Below are positions 9,180 to 20,855 of a DNA stretch of 64,000 nucleotides, piece after piece. Location: contig OZ251227.1 in the NCBI GenBank assembly GCA_965240325.2, forward strand, positions 1,612,001 through 1,676,000. The letters run 5' to 3'. This stretch comes from Rebecca billardiae RCC1528 (lineage: Eukaryota > Haptophyta). Position numbers and translations under genes: made by a program. The notes below the pieces were generated by a model that was not told where the DNA came from, did not search any database, and saw only the letters and a list, made by a program, of their open reading frames with translations. Each line of letters starts with the position of its first letter. The first letter of the stretch is position 1.

Positions 9180-10670
9180 ATGGCGGCGCCCCACTTCCTC
9201 GTCATCATCATTGCTGCAGCATCATCATCATTGCTGCACGCGGCTGCGGCCTGTGCGGCCAATGCAGCCACAGCTCGGATGATGATCTCTTCGCGCCCTA
9301 TGCCTCTGGTCGTGCACGAGGCTGGTCGATGCACTCAGCATTGCGCGCGTCTGCGCTCTAGGGCGCTGCCGCGGCCACCGTGTGCCGCCGCGCGCATGGA
9401 TGGCACGCGTGACGAGGACGGCACGGTGTTCGGATTGCCGCGCGTGGACGTCGCCGAGCCCCTCGGGCTGCTGCTCGCGTGCCAGCTCGTACTCTTCGTC
9501 GGCGTGGGCGCTGTAATCCCCACCCTACCCCTGTACGGCAAGGCGATCGGCCTGTCCTCGTCTGTCAACGGCATCGTGATTGCGGCGCCGGCGGCGGCGC
9601 TGCTCGTTGGCGCAGCACCGGCGGGGTCGTTTGCAGACCGCGCGCGCAAGCCCGCGATGATCGGTGGCATGCTACTCACCGCGCTCGCCGACGCGGGCAC
9701 CGCCGCCTCGCGCTCGCTCGTGCCTCTGCTGGTCGCGCGCCTTGCGCTCGGCGCCGGCCGGTGCATCTCAGAGTCAGGCGAGCGCGGCATGCTGGCTGAC
9801 CTCGCCGGGCGCGCGCCTGAGCTCCGAGGGCGTGCGCTCTCCGCGCAGCAGGCGGTGTGCGCGCTCGGCATCGCCATCGGCGCGCCCATCGGCGGCGCGG
9901 TCGTCGACGTCTTCGGCGCGCCGGCCGCCTTCCTGTGCGTCTCGGCCGCGGCGAGCGCGTGCGCTCTGGGCTACGTGCTGCTGCCGGAGACTCTGCCCGC
10001 GGTGGCGGAGGCGGAGGCGGCCGCGCCTGCGCCGCCCGAGGTGGACGTGTGGGCGACGTGGGGCGAGCTGCTGCGCGACGCGCGATGGCGCGGTCTTGCC
10101 GCGTGCGAGATGGGCGCTCGCGTCGGCTTCGCCGCCAAGGTCGCAGCCGTGCCGGTGCTGGCGGCGCGCGTGCTGCCTGGCGGGGTGGCGGGCGCGGGCG
10201 CGCTGCTCTCGGCGGCCGGGCTAGCCGGGCTGGTTGGCGCGCCCGTGGGCGGCTGGCTCACCGACCGTGTGGGCGCGCGCGCCACGGCCGGTGTGAGCGG
10301 CCTCGTCTCTGGCGGCGCGCTGCTTGCCATCCCGCTTGCCCTCGGCGCGGGGCGCGCCACCGCCGATGTGGACGGCCCGCTGGGCGGGCTGAGCGTGGGC
10401 GGGGCAGCGTTTGCCGCGCTCGTCGTGCTGTGGGGGATGGCCGTTGCGGCGCAGGGCCCGGCGCTCACGGCACTTGGGCAGCAGCTCGCGCCCAAGGACG
10501 CACAAGCCACGGCGCTTGCCTTTCCCCGCGCGGCAGCCGACGGCATGTACGTGGTCGCTCCGTTCGCCCTCGGCCTCATTACCGACGCGACGTCGACAAC
10601 GGGCGCCGAGTGTGGCGCGGCCGGGCTGGCTGTGGGGCTCGGCGCGATGGCGCTGCTCGTGCTGTCTTGA
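9180..10670 (+). CDS. Major facilitator superfamily transporter
   Basis: The 496-codon frame begins at ATG 9180; an internal ATG at 9396 (MDGTRDEDG) is an alternative start. About twelve hydrophobic segments follow residue 90 (LGLLLACQLVLFVGVGAVI, VNGIVIAAPAAALLVGAAPA and others). SFADRARKPAMIGG is the MFS motif-A-like loop between TM2 and TM3, and GGWLTDRVGARAT is its counterpart in the second half. RCISESGERGMLADL and RGRALSAQQAVCALGIAIGA resemble multidrug/proton-antiporter MFS proteins. The substrate cannot be read from sequence. The first ~70 residues are Ala-rich and could be an organellar leader, or untranslated if 9396 is the true start. The hydrophobic C-terminus ends GAMALLVLS. Confidence 0.85.
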   Translation: MAAPHFLVIIIAAASSSLLHAAAACAANAATARMMISSRPMPLVVHEAGRCTQHCARLRSRALPRPPCAAARMDGTRDEDGTVFGLPRVDVAEPLGLLLACQLVLFVGVGAVIPTLPLYGKAIGLSSSVNGIVIAAPAAALLVGAAPAGSFADRARKPAMIGGMLLTALADAGTAASRSLVPLLVARLALGAGRCISESGERGMLADLAGRAPELRGRALSAQQAVCALGIAIGAPIGGAVVDVFGAPAAFLCVSAAASACALGYVLLPETLPAVAEAEAAAPAPPEVDVWATWGELLRDARWRGLAACEMGARVGFAAKVAAVPVLAARVLPGGVAGAGALLSAAGLAGLVGAPVGGWLTDRVGARATAGVSGLVSGGALLAIPLALGAGRATADVDGPLGGLSVGGAAFAALVVLWGMAVAAQGPALTALGQQLAPKDAQATALAFPRAAADGMYVVAPFALGLITDATSTTGAECGAAGLAVGLGAMALLVLS

Positions 10671-13600
10671 CGTTGAAAGGGGTACCGTGGCCTTGCCTGT
10701 TGCCATCATCGGACTTCGTCACCAGATACGAGTCATCGTCGCACTCATATATCAATCATCAGCGCGCATCATCGTCATCATAGCAGTATATATATCATTA
10801 CTGCTCGTTCTCGCCCGCCATCTCGCGGTTTCTCATCAACACCTCGGAACAGACAATATATCACATTTTCACTCTGCACGCCGGCCGAGTGCTGTCTGAC
10901 TACTGCCAGCTCGCGTCGGAATCCGAAAGGGAATCCGATCAGCGGATCAGCCCGACTCGCCGAGTCGCCGATGGCGATGGCACGTGACTGTGAGTCGTCG
11001 TGACGACGGTCGTGACCGTATAGCTAATTACAGTAGGTACTACTCATCGGTACTCCGTGAATCCTCCGACAGAGCCTCTGTGACTCCGTCCCCGTCACTC
11101 GTCAGCGTCTCCGACTCCGTCAACTGTCTGAACTGAGTTACTGACTGTCTCCGAGTCCGACTCAGCCTCCGCCTACTCCGTAGCCCGCACGCGTATAGCT
11201 AAGCTACTGCTAGACTATAGGCGTGAGCCGTATTATTCGTAGTAGTCCGGACGCACTGAATCAACTCACAACTGCCGACGTGAGTACGAGTGCCGCAAGG
11301 GCAAGGCCCTACAGTACTGTAAAGGCGCGAGGCCGCCGAAGCCGCCGCAGCACACTCAAGTCTCAACTAGCTAGTTACTAGACGAGGTACTCTTAGCGGT
11401 ATCGTCAAGCGACTGATGCCGCTGACTGAATACAGAATCAAAACGCGCGCGCGTCATCGTCGACGTCACATCGTCATCGAGTCACCGGCCGCCCGGCCGG
11501 GCGAATATAAACGTTCGCTCTGGCCATCCGCATTGATTCAGAATGAATTTATGGAATATTGAATAATCATATATTGATTCTGCCGCCAGCTGCATTGGCA
11601 GCTGAGTGGCACGGTGACACGAGTGCGGAGTCTGCGGACGAATCATCTGCGCGGATATATATTTATAATATTGTTCTGACTCCATGACGCCATATATATT
11701 ATATTGACGGTACCTTATTGGCGGTGGTATATATTCATATTGGACCAAATTAAATAATTGGACGCGGTCGGATTCACGGGTACACGGGCACGGCCCACGG
11801 GGCCACGACTAGGGGGGCCAAAGTGGCACTGTAGCGTTACTGACGGCCACGAGCGCGGGTCCTAGCGAGTGTTTAGAGCTGATTTCGGGCTGGATCATTT
11901 GCCCTCTGGAGGGGTCTGGGCCGGCCATGTAAAAAAATCAGGTGCACATACCCTGAATATAGGGCGTAACGGCTAGCATATTTACTTATTATAATGAGCC
12001 TGAACTTATTGGAAACGGTATGTAACGGTCGTCCTATATGTGACATATAGACCATGTCGACCTCACTTTGATAGAGCATCTCAGCGAGATCGTTCTGAGT
12101 CCCCAGCAGCAGCAGGTCCCAACATGCGACATAGGCTGTGTACTGGCAGGCTGTCAAATATGTAGTTTCCTAGAAGCCACCGATCGTTACATACCCACTG
12201 TGTATATAGGCGCCATGCTGATGAATACAGCCTCGTCTGATCTCGAGCTGCGAGATACGTTTTCAGACTGTGTATACGGCCACGCGTACGGCGTATTGCA
12301 GACATAGTAGACCCAAAGCACCGGCCCCACGTCCTTAGCCCGGGAGTGCTCTCGGTCATAGTCAAGGTTTAAAGTGACTCGAGCCAACCGTCACCGCTCC
12401 CTGGCCGAGACCTACGAGGCAGGTCAAATCTGTCGTCGTCGCAGTGCGGCACAGTGCCGAGCATGCGATTCGGCAGCAAACGTCTGCTCCAGGCGGTGGC
12501 TGGCGTGTCTGCACCAAACCAGGCTGGATGGGATTGGTCCATATAGGTACGCACTACCCTGTTCCGCGCTATTTCTGGGCTTAGGGGCGGATATTCGGCC
12601 TACAGAGGCTGATCCGGCGCTGTTCGGCGCTCCTGGCTGGCTGCGCGGAGCCCAACGGCAAGCGCCGGCGTGTGCAAGGTGTCAAGATTGAGACGGTCTC
12701 TGACGCTCCCGCCGGTCTTGGGCGCACCAGGGTGCATGAGGGCCCATCTGCATCTGCTTCTGCAGGCATGAGCGTCACAGGGGCGCGCTTGCGGGCACGG
12801 TCGAGTGCACGTCGGACCTGTCGAATGAGCCAACCGCTGCCTGCGAGCACGTCCGCGACGTCCTGAGAGGCGAATGGGAGGCGCCCAGACGCCATCAGAG
12901 GGCACACGTGACCCATACCCAACGTACTGACCATCGCAAGTGCCACGGCAGGTGCAAACACGGGCCCTACAAGCGGAACATGACAGTTGCGAGCTCCGCG
13001 GAGGTGTTGCGCGCGAGCTCGCGCCGGTCTGCTGACGGCGATTCCGGCGCAGCAGGGCAGGCTAGGCGAGCTGGGCATCCACATACATACATGGGCACTT
13101 GGTGCGAGCATCGATCTCAACTGTGCGAGTTGATCATGAGCCACACCGTGCGGTAGCGTGACGGGCGCACGCAGCGCGCCAATTCAAGCCGGCCGACGCG
13201 CGCCGCGCACGGCGCGAGATGGCCAAGAAGCGGGTGGTGAGCCGCTGGTGGCGCAAAGGCACGGGTCAGTAGCGCCCACCAGCGTCACGCGCGCGCGCAC
13301 CAGAGACCATCTCGGCGTCTCAAAGGTCGCGAGCGCGCGGCGGTCCACTGCCTCCGGCCGCTCGCGCTGGAGCGGAACCGAGCTCTGAGCGTCCGAAGGC
13401 GTGAAGCTCGATTTTCGAGCGGGGTCCGAGAAAAAGGCTCCGCGCCACCCTAAAAGGCCGAGGGCGGAGCGAAAATGCGACGCGACTTTGCTTTTCATTT
13501 TTAAATGGGCGGTTTGGCCCCCCTACCACGACTTAGACTACGAGCAGCGTCGTCGTGCGCAGCGGCCGGTGGCCACGGCCTCGCCGGAATTCTCGGCGGA

Positions 13601-13967
13601 TGGCTCAGCGCCCCGGCGATCACAGTCAGTCACGCTCACAGGATCACTTACGGCCACGCGGGCACGGGCAGTCGGCGGAGTCAGTCGCCCGAGTGAATGG
13701 CATCATCGTGATCCGTCCGGCGTCGGGCCAAGCACGCTGGAGCACCGAGCAGGCTGCTTGATGAGCGTGTTCGACGACAGGATGTCACTGGATGCAGATA
13801 AATAATAAATAGGCGCCGAGAGCGAGTCTGCCGATGCCATCACTCTGTGCTGCAGTGCGCGGATGACCTCGGCGAGCGCTGCCAGGCGGTGCCGCACAGC
13901 CACGGCGCTCGGCTCTGGGCCTGACTCGAGGTTGCAAGCGCCCAGCGCAGAGTCGACGCGTCCACTC
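10671..13967. other. Long gene-poor region
   Basis: About 3.3 kb without a convincing gene. 10.7-12.4 kb is clearly less GC-rich, with TATATA runs near 10785 and 11655-11720. A 188-codon minus-strand frame at 12581-13144 has fairly natural composition but starts with GTG and matches nothing I know. No tRNA or rRNA was seen. Confidence 0.45.
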
Positions 13968-15209
13968 TCACAGCCGCTGCTCGGCGAAGTAGTAGAGCGC
14001 GGTGAACCACGCCAGCCGCCCGAGCTCGGCCGCGTGCGGCGAGGTGCGCGGGGCCACGTACTTGTCCAGCTGGCGCGGGGCGGAGATGCGGCAGGCGCGC
14101 GCAAAGGTTGGCGCCACGCGCGTGCGCGCTGCAGCGGCGCGCGACGATGCCGCGCTGCGCGCACCGCGTACACTGCGCCACTCGCGGCGGCACTCGCGAG
14201 CGAGAGGGGCGCCAGGTAGTCCGCCAGCTTGCCCGCGGCCGTGCGCATCGACTGGTTGGAGACGTACGCGTTGAAGCCGATGAAGAGCGTGCAGATGAAC
14301 GGCCCTGTGCACACAACGCGCACGGCGCGCAGCGCGGCGCGAGGCCGTGCGCGCAGCGCGCGTCAGAGGCGTCGCGGCGCGTCGCGGCGGCGCGCGGCGG
14401 TGCGCACGCGCACCGAACACGGCGTGCTTGAACGCCATCGGCAGCACCGACCCCGGGCGGCGCGCGGCCATGCGCGCGGCGACGAACTCGGCCATCGAGC
14501 TGAGGATGCCATCAAAGGAGCCCCACACCGCAAAGAGGAGCACCGCGAGCCAGGAGTCGATGCGCCCGCCGTGCGCGCCCGCCTGCGCCGCGAGGGCTGC
14601 GAGCGCGCAGAGCACGGTGGAGAGCAGCACCTTGCTCTCGACCACCGCCCCCTTGCGGCCGAAGCGGCGCGCGCCCGCCGCCGCGTCGGTGCTTGCCGCC
14701 TTCTTGGCGCTCGCGCGCGTGGTGCGCACGGTCGGCGGCGCGGGCGAGGCGGCGCGCGCGGGCGGCTTGCGCTTCGAAGCGGACGCCTGCCAGTACTCGC
14801 CGAGGTTCTTGTCCTCGAGCTGCTTGCGCGCGGTCTTGGCAACCGTCTCGGGCAGCGGCTTGGGCGGGACGCGCTTGGGCGACGTCCGAGGCGACGTCTT
14901 GGGCGAGGCCTTCGGGGAGGGCTTCGGCGACGTCTTGGGCGTGGTCTTGGGCGAGGCCTTCGGCTTGGGCGTGGCCTTCGGCTTGGGCGTGCCCTTCGCC
15001 GGCGACTTGGCGCGTGCGCCCGCCTTGGGCGACGAGACCTTGGTCGCAGGCGTCTTGCGCGCGGCCGGCGCGGGCGAGTCGGCCGTTCGCCTGCTCGAGC
15101 GCCTACCACCCGGCGTCACGTCCCACGCCGGGCCGGGATGGTCCAGCTCGAGGCCGGCCACCGCCCGCGAGGGCTTCGGGCTCTTCGTCGCGGACTTGCG
15201 CGGGGGCAT
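13968..15209 (-). CDS. Unrecognised membrane protein with histone H1-like (S/T)PK tail, three exons
   Basis: The frame starts at ATG 15209 (MPPRKSATKSPKPSRAV). Residues 1-190 are basic, with repeated TPKPKA, SPKTTPK and SPRTSPKR motifs like a histone H1 tail. Hydrophobic segments follow: VLLSTVLCALAALAAQAG, SWLAVLLFAVWGSFDGILSS and ICTLFIGFNAYVS. Two frame changes are resolved by introns 14305-14413 (GTGCGCG...ACAG) and 14070-14164 (GTGCGCG...CCAG). The exons are 15209-14414, 14304-14165 and 14069-13968, giving 345 aa ending FTALYYFAEQRL. The joins keep frame and remove Arg-rich noise. A nuclear-envelope protein that binds chromatin through its tail would fit, but that is inference. It is divergent from the coiled-coil gene. 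Confidence 0.68.
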   Translation of the reverse strand: MPPRKSATKSPKPSRAVAGLELDHPGPAWDVTPGGRRSSRRTADSPAPAARKTPATKVSSPKAGARAKSPAKGTPKPKATPKPKASPKTTPKTSPKPSPKASPKTSPRTSPKRVPPKPLPETVAKTARKQLEDKNLGEYWQASASKRKPPARAASPAPPTVRTTRASAKKAASTDAAAGARRFGRKGAVVESKVLLSTVLCALAALAAQAGAHGGRIDSWLAVLLFAVWGSFDGILSSMAEFVAARMAARRPGSVLPMAFKHAVFGARAHRRAPPRRAATPLTRAARTASRRAARRARCVHRAVHLHALHRLQRVRLQPVDAHGRGQAGGLPGAPLARECRREWRSVRGARSAASSRAAAARTRVAPTFARACRISAPRQLDKYVAPRTSPHAAELGRLAWFTALYYFAEQRL

Positions 15210-15478
15210 GAGTGCCGTTCTCCCCGGCGAACGAGCAGTGGTGCTGCGCGCGACAGGCTCACCGGTCGCGCAGGATTTGAACCTGCACCGGTGGTGCTGC
15301 ACGGGCTCCGAGCGGCCGGTGCGGCGGTGCCTTGCCGGGCGGCCCGGATCGAGAGCTGGTACTATTTTGGATCGGCCCCGCCGGACTTTTTTCGCTTGCT
15401 GTTGCGGGCGCGCGGGACGGAGAGGCGGGCAGCGGTGACGAGCGAGCGCAGGCCTCGTCGAAGGCGCCGGCCGTCGTG

Positions 15479-17439
15479 ATGAGCGACGATGGCATCACGG
15501 GAGCTGGCGGCGCGGGCTCGGCGGAAGCGGAGGAGGGCGCGCCGGCGCCGGCCAGTGTGCCGGACGACTTCTTCGCCAACCCATTCGCTGACCCGTCCGC
15601 CGGCTTCGACGTCAACCCGTTCGACGCAGCCGGCGGCGGCGGCGGCGACGGTAGCGGCGCAGGGGGGTTCGATGCCTCGCCGCCGGCCGCGCCGCCGCTC
15701 GAGCTCTTCGGCGCGGCGGAGGCGGATCCGGTGGGGTGGGCGGCATCGTCACCCCCCGCCGAGACGGAGGAGCTGCGCGCCGAGCTCGAGCGCGCGCACG
15801 CCGAGCTCGCCGCCGCGCGCGCCGCGCGCGCCGAGCTCGACGCCGAGCGCGAGCAGCTGGCATCCGCGCGCGCCGAGCTGGAGGCGCTGAGGGCGCGGCA
15901 CGCGGCGACGGAGTCGGAGCTGGAGGCAGCCCGGGCCGCAGCCTCCGAGCCGCCCGCGATCGACGAGTCGCGCTACGTGCCGCGCGACGAGCTCGCGGCC
16001 GAGCGCGAGCGGCATGCGTCTGCGCGCGCCCAGCTCGATGCGCTGCGCGCGCGGCACGCGGCGACGACCGCGGCGGTGGACGAGGCGCGGTACGTCGCGC
16101 GCGAGGAGCTAGAGGCGACGCTACACGAGATGACGTCGCGCGCCTCCGAGCTCGAGGCCACCTTCGGCGCGCTCCAGGCCGAGTGCCTCCGCGTGCAGGC
16201 CGAGCGCGATGAGCTGGACGGACTGCTGAGCGAGGCGCGCGCGCACGCGGCGCGGGGGGAGCAGGGCGGCGAGGCGGGCGGCGCGCTGGGGGCGGAGCTC
16301 GCGGCTGAGCTCGCCGTCGCGCGCTCCGAGCGCGACGCCGAGCGCGCCGACGCCGACGCGCTCCGCGCGGAGCTCGCCGACGCGCGGCGCGAGCACGCGG
16401 CTGCGCTCGGCGCCCGCGAGCGCGCGGCGCGCGAGGCGGCGGAGGGCGCGGAGGGCGCGCGTTCTGAGAACGAGGCGCTGCGCGACGCGGCGGAGCGGAG
16501 CGCCGAGTTCGCGCGGGCGGCGCACGACGAGGCGGTCGTGCTCGGCGCCGCGGTCGAGGCGCTCTCCGCCGAGGTTGAGCAGCTCAGGGCCGCCGACCCG
16601 TCGGAGGGCGGGCGGAACGCTGCGGAGGCGGAGGAGGCGGCCGCGGACGCGGAGGCGGCGCGCGCCGAGGCGGCCGCGGCGGCGGAGGCGGCGCAGAGGC
16701 GAGCGGCGGCGGCCGAGGCGCGCGCCGCGGCGGCCGAGGCGCGCGCCGCCGAGCTCTCCGCACAGCTCGACGCCTCAGCCGCCGCCGCGCCCGTCGAGGC
16801 GACCGCGGCCGCGTGCGCTGGGCCGGGCGGCGGCGCGGCCTCCGTCGCCGCGCCCGCCGCCGAGCTGCTCGCCGCGCGCGCCGAGGCGGAGGCGCTGCGC
16901 GCGCAGCTCGACGCCTCAGACGCGACGCACGCGCGCGCGCTCGCCGCGCTCCGCGCCGTCGCGCTGCAGAGCTCAGAGCGAGCGGCGGAGGCGGAGGGCG
17001 TGGCCGCGGGCGCGCTCGCGCGCGCCGAGGCGGCGTTGGCTGACGCGGCCGCGGGCGGCGAGGCGGGGGGCGCGGCGACGACGGCGGCGCTCGCCGAGCT
17101 GCGCGCCATCGCCGAGGCGAGTAGCACGCGCGCCGCCGAGGCACACTCGGACCTGCACGCCGCGGCCGCGCCCAACGGCGCTGAGCCCGCCGCGGCCGCG
17201 CCGCCTCCGGGCGCCGGCGCGGCCGCGCCGGGCGCGGGCGCCGCCGCTGCCGCGCTGCGAGACGCGCTGGTCGCCGAGCTGCACGCGCAGCTGGACGAGC
17301 AGACGGCGGCGCACGCGCGCGCGCTGGGCGAGATGCGCGCGCTCGCCGAGGCGGCCAACGAGCGCGCGGCGGAGGCGGAGGGCGCCCTCGAGCGGCGGCT
17401 TGCGCTCGGCGGCGGCGGCGGCGGCGGCGGCGCGGGCGC

Positions 17440-17471
<32 letters not shown>

Positions 17472-17478
17472 CGGGCGC

Positions 17479-17518
<40 letters not shown>

Positions 17519-20365
17519 GCGGCGGCTTTGCACGAGCAGCTCGCCGTGCTGCGCGCGCAGCTCGAGGCGCAGGCGAGCGCGCACAGCGCCGCGCTCGCCG
17601 AGGTGCGCGCCTCCGCCGCCGACGCCGCCGCCGAGCGCGCGACGCGCGAGGGGTTGGCACAACTCGAGGCGGCGCGCGGCGCGGCCGCGGCAGAGGCGGC
17701 GGCGGCGGAGGCGGCGCGCGAGGCAGTGCAGCAGCAGCTGGACGACGCGGCGGTGATGCACGACGCCGCGCTGGGCGAGGCGCGCGCGCGCGCGCACGCG
17801 GCCGAGGCGCACGCGGCCGAGTCCGAGGCGCGCGCCGCCGCCGCGCTCGACGGCGCGAGGCGCGAGGCGGCCGCTGCGGAGGGCCTGAGGCAGCAGCTGC
17901 GCGCGCTCGGCGGCGGCGGCGGCGCGGACGGCGGCGGCGGCGGCGCGGACGGCGGCGGCGGGCGCGGCGGCGCGCTCGCCGAGGCGCGCTCGCCGCCCAC
18001 CGGCGGTGCGCGGCCGGCGGGCAGCCCCCTGCCCCCGTCGACGCCCTCCTCCGAGGTGCGCTCCGCGCTCGGCGCCTCCGAGGAGCGCGCGCGCAGGGCG
18101 GAGGAGGCGGCGGCGCGCGCGGCCGCGAGCGCGGACCGAGCGCGCGCCGCCGAGGCGGATGCGGTGGCCGCGGCGCGCGCCGAGGCGGCGGACGCGGCGG
18201 AGGCGCGCGCCGCGCTCGCGGCGACGCAGCGCGCGCTCGCCGAGACGTCCGACGCGCTGCGCGCGTGCACGCGCAGCGCCGCCTCCGCCGCCTCCGCCGC
18301 CGGCGCCACAGCCATGCCCGGCGGCGCGGCGCGGCACGGCGGCGCGCCGCCCGCGCCGAGGAGCGACGAGGGCGCGCGCGGCCCGGCGGCGGAGGCGGAG
18401 GCGGCGGAGGCGGCACGCGTGCGGGCGCAGGCGCGCGCGCTCGAGGCGGCGGGCACGGAGCACGCGCGGCGGCTGCAGCGGCTGTGCGACACCCTCGTCG
18501 CCTACGCCGCCGGCGCCACCGCCGTCTCCGCCGCCGCCGAAGCGCCGCGCCCCGCCGCCGAGCCGGCATCGACGCCGCCTCCGCCGCCGGCGCTCGCGGG
18601 CGCGCGCGGCGGCGCGGCGGACGCGCCGCCCTCGCCGTCGGCCGGCGCGCTGCTTGGCGCCTCCGCCGCCGCCGCCCTGAGCTCGGTGGAGGACCTGTGC
18701 GACGCGATCGCGCAGCGCGCGGCGCAGGCGCACGCCGCCGCGCGCGCCGCCGAGGCGCGCGCCCTCTCCGCGCGCGCCGACGCGGCGGACGCGGAGGCGC
18801 GCGCACACGCGGCCGACGCGCGCGCTCGGGACGCGCACGCCGCCGCCGCGCTCGAGCTCGGCTCAGCGGCGGCGCGGCGTGGGGAGCACGGCTTCGGCGG
18901 CACGGCGTACGCGCCGCGCCGCGCCGCGCGCACGCCCTCGCCCGACCGCTCCGACGCGCGCGCCGCCGACAGCCTCCGCCTCGAGCTGGCGGAGACACGC
19001 ACCGCCCTCGCCCGCTCGCGCGCCGAGGCGCAAGAGTTGCGCTCGGCGCTGGCGGGCGCGGACTCGACGCGCGCGCAGCTGCGCTCGGCGCAGACCGAGC
19101 TGCCCACGCTGCGCGCGGAGGTGGCGCGCGCGCGCGCGGACGAGGGCAGCGCGCGGCGCCAGCTCGCCGAGGCCTCCGCCGAGCTCACCGCCGTGCGCGC
19201 GATGAACGAACAGCTGCGCGCGCAACTGGACGCCAGGCTGCGCGCGGACGGTGCGGCGGCGCGCGCCGCCGCCGCCGCGAGCGCGGCGCCGCCGCACGCG
19301 CGCGCGGGCGCCGCGCTCAAGACGCCGACGCTCTCGGGCGCGGGCGCGGGCGCGGGCGTCTCCGCGGCGGCCGACGCCCGCGCCCCGAGCACGCCGCCGC
19401 CGTACGCCCTCCGCCTCAGCCCGGGCGCGGGCAGCGGCGGCGCGCAATCTCGCGAGCGCGAGATTGCAGAGGCGCGGCGCGAGGCGGCGGCACACGCAGA
19501 GGTGGCGGCGCGGCTGAGGCTCGAGCTCGACCTCTCGCGCGCGGCGGCGATGGAGGGGCGCGCGGCGCGCGCGGGCGGCGCGCGGGGCTCGCCGCTCGGC
19601 CTCGGCTACGGCTGCGCGGGGGCAGCCGGCTCGCCCGGCGGCGGCGCCAACGGCTGGGGCGGCGGCGCGGGCGGCGCGGCCGAGGGCGCGGGCGCGGGCG
19701 CGCTCCGCGGCGGCGGCGGCGGCGCGCGCGCGTCCCCGCCCTCGCCCGCCACGGCGGCGGCGGCGGCGGCGGCGGAGAGCGAGCGCAACCAGCTCGCAGC
19801 AGAGCTGATCGCGACGCAGCGGCAGCTCGCCGCGGCCGAGGCGCGCGCCGCCCGCCTCGCCCTCGCCGAGCACGAGCGCACAGGACTGCTGCTGCACGCC
19901 GCACCGCCCGGCGGAGGCGCGGCGGGCGCGCGCTATTTCGCAGCGTCGCCGCCGGGGGTGGCCGCCGGCGCGCCCGCCGCGTCCGAGCTCGCCGAGCTGC
20001 GCGCCTCGCATGCCGCGCTGCGCGCGCGCGCCGCCCTCTCCGACGCGCGCGTCGCCGAGCTCGCCGGCGAGAACGAGGCGCTGCGCGCGCGCGCGGGCGG
20101 TCACGCGCCACAGCCGCACCGCCGCTGCTGGCCGGACGAGCGCTACGAGCAGCACTCGTCTTACTCCAGCGGCGGCGGGGCGCCGCTCGGGTTTGGCGGC
20201 GCGGGATACGCGCCGGGCGCCGAGCGGCGCAGCCCCGCCTCTGCGCGCTCGAGCGGCGCGCATCAGCAGCCGCCGCTGCCGCGCGCCGCGTGCTCGCCGC
20301 ACGCCGCCGCCGGCTCGCCGATGCCGCCACACCCGGGCGGGCCGCTGCCGTCCGGGATGCTGTGA
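15479..20365 (+). CDS. Giant Ala/Glu-rich coiled-coil protein with N-terminal NPF motifs
   Basis: An ATG at 15479 (MSDDGITGAGGAGSAEAEEG) opens 1629 codons; the frame is also open upstream to 15332, but that part is not protein-like. Residues 28-50 (PDDFFANPFADPSAGFDVNP) hold NPF at 34-36 and NPFD at 46-48, motifs that bind EH domains or SHD1-type endocytic adaptors. Almost all the rest is predicted coiled coil (ELRAELERAHAELAAARAAR, and repeated LRAQLDA and ARAEAEALRAQ). It is broken by poly-Gly at 17410-17516 and low-complexity linkers, with a Ser/Pro/Gly-rich end (residues ~1540-1628). The design suggests a golgin- or Eps15-like membrane-traffic tether. Extreme GC content leaves other frames open for more than 800 codons, so introns inside the Gly-rich parts cannot be excluded. 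Confidence 0.72.
17409..17517. repeat. GGC-rich minisatellite coding for poly-Gly/GAGAHG
   Basis: Runs of GGC triplets are interrupted twice by GCGGGCGCGCAC, a unit of roughly 50 bp repeated about twice, inside the coiled-coil gene. It keeps the reading frame and encodes Gly stretches separated by AGAH. It is a likely site of length polymorphism. Confidence 0.85.
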
Positions 20366-20570
20366 AGCCCGTGACACTCTAAGGGAGGCCGTGACTCCAG
20401 CCCGAGCACGGAGCAGTGTGACTAGACGGTGTCGCAGCAGTGACGATACGCCGCCGACAGCAAGTAGCGCAGGCTGCGACAGCGCGCGCAGAATTTGTTA
20501 TTACCGCCAGCGCGGCATCATCCATCCGTATTTTTAAAATTAATTTTATAATAATAATAATATATTAATA

Positions 20571-20855
20571 ATGGCCCGCGGTGCAGGGCGGAGCGCGCAG
20601 CGTGGAGCCCGCACCAGCGGGCCCGAACCACGTTTCAAAAAGATCTTTGATCGTCAAGAAAAAAGGGACGGGGGGCGGCGGAAAAAAAGGGACGGGGGGC
20701 GATTTTTAGGGCTGGCGGAGACCGAGTTTCGAGTTTTTGAGATCGCATTGAGAGGTCTATCAGGCCAAAAAAAACGCGCCCAGCTGATTCCCTTAAGTAA
20801 AGTGCCATCTGGACGTCAGCTGGACGTGACATTAGTGTAACGGTTCGTTACGAGC
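20571..20855 (+). repeat. Dispersed repeat family A, copy 1
   Basis: It starts ATGGCCCGCGGTGCAGGGCG, continues through GCAGCGTGGAGCCCGCACC and CAAAAAGATCTTTGATC, then GATTTTTAGGGCTGGCGGAG, and ends near TAACGGTTCGTTACGAGCG. The same order occurs inverted at 38809-39072 and, more diverged, at 40960-41200, 49939-50200 and 59905-60156. This copy has an internal duplication of the AAAAAAGGGACGGGGGGCG segment. No protein is encoded. Confidence 0.9.

Noticed and set aside
12581-13144. 188-codon minus-strand frame with fairly natural composition (ASQDVADVLAGSGWLIRQVR)
   Set aside because: It starts with GTG, has no recognised domain and no splice partner, and lies in a gene-poor region. Not strong enough to call.
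15258-15330. GGTTCAAATCC (minus strand) with a 5-bp stem, looking like a tRNA T-arm/B box
   Set aside because: No complete cloverleaf: the best acceptor-stem partner is only ~31 bases upstream and no anticodon arm forms. At most a tRNA-derived remnant.
15973-18998. Minus-strand frames of more than 800 codons opposite the coiled-coil gene
   Set aside because: They consist of Ala/Ser/Arg or Arg/Pro runs caused by GC-rich codons in the plus-strand coiled coil. The plus frame has coherent heptads.
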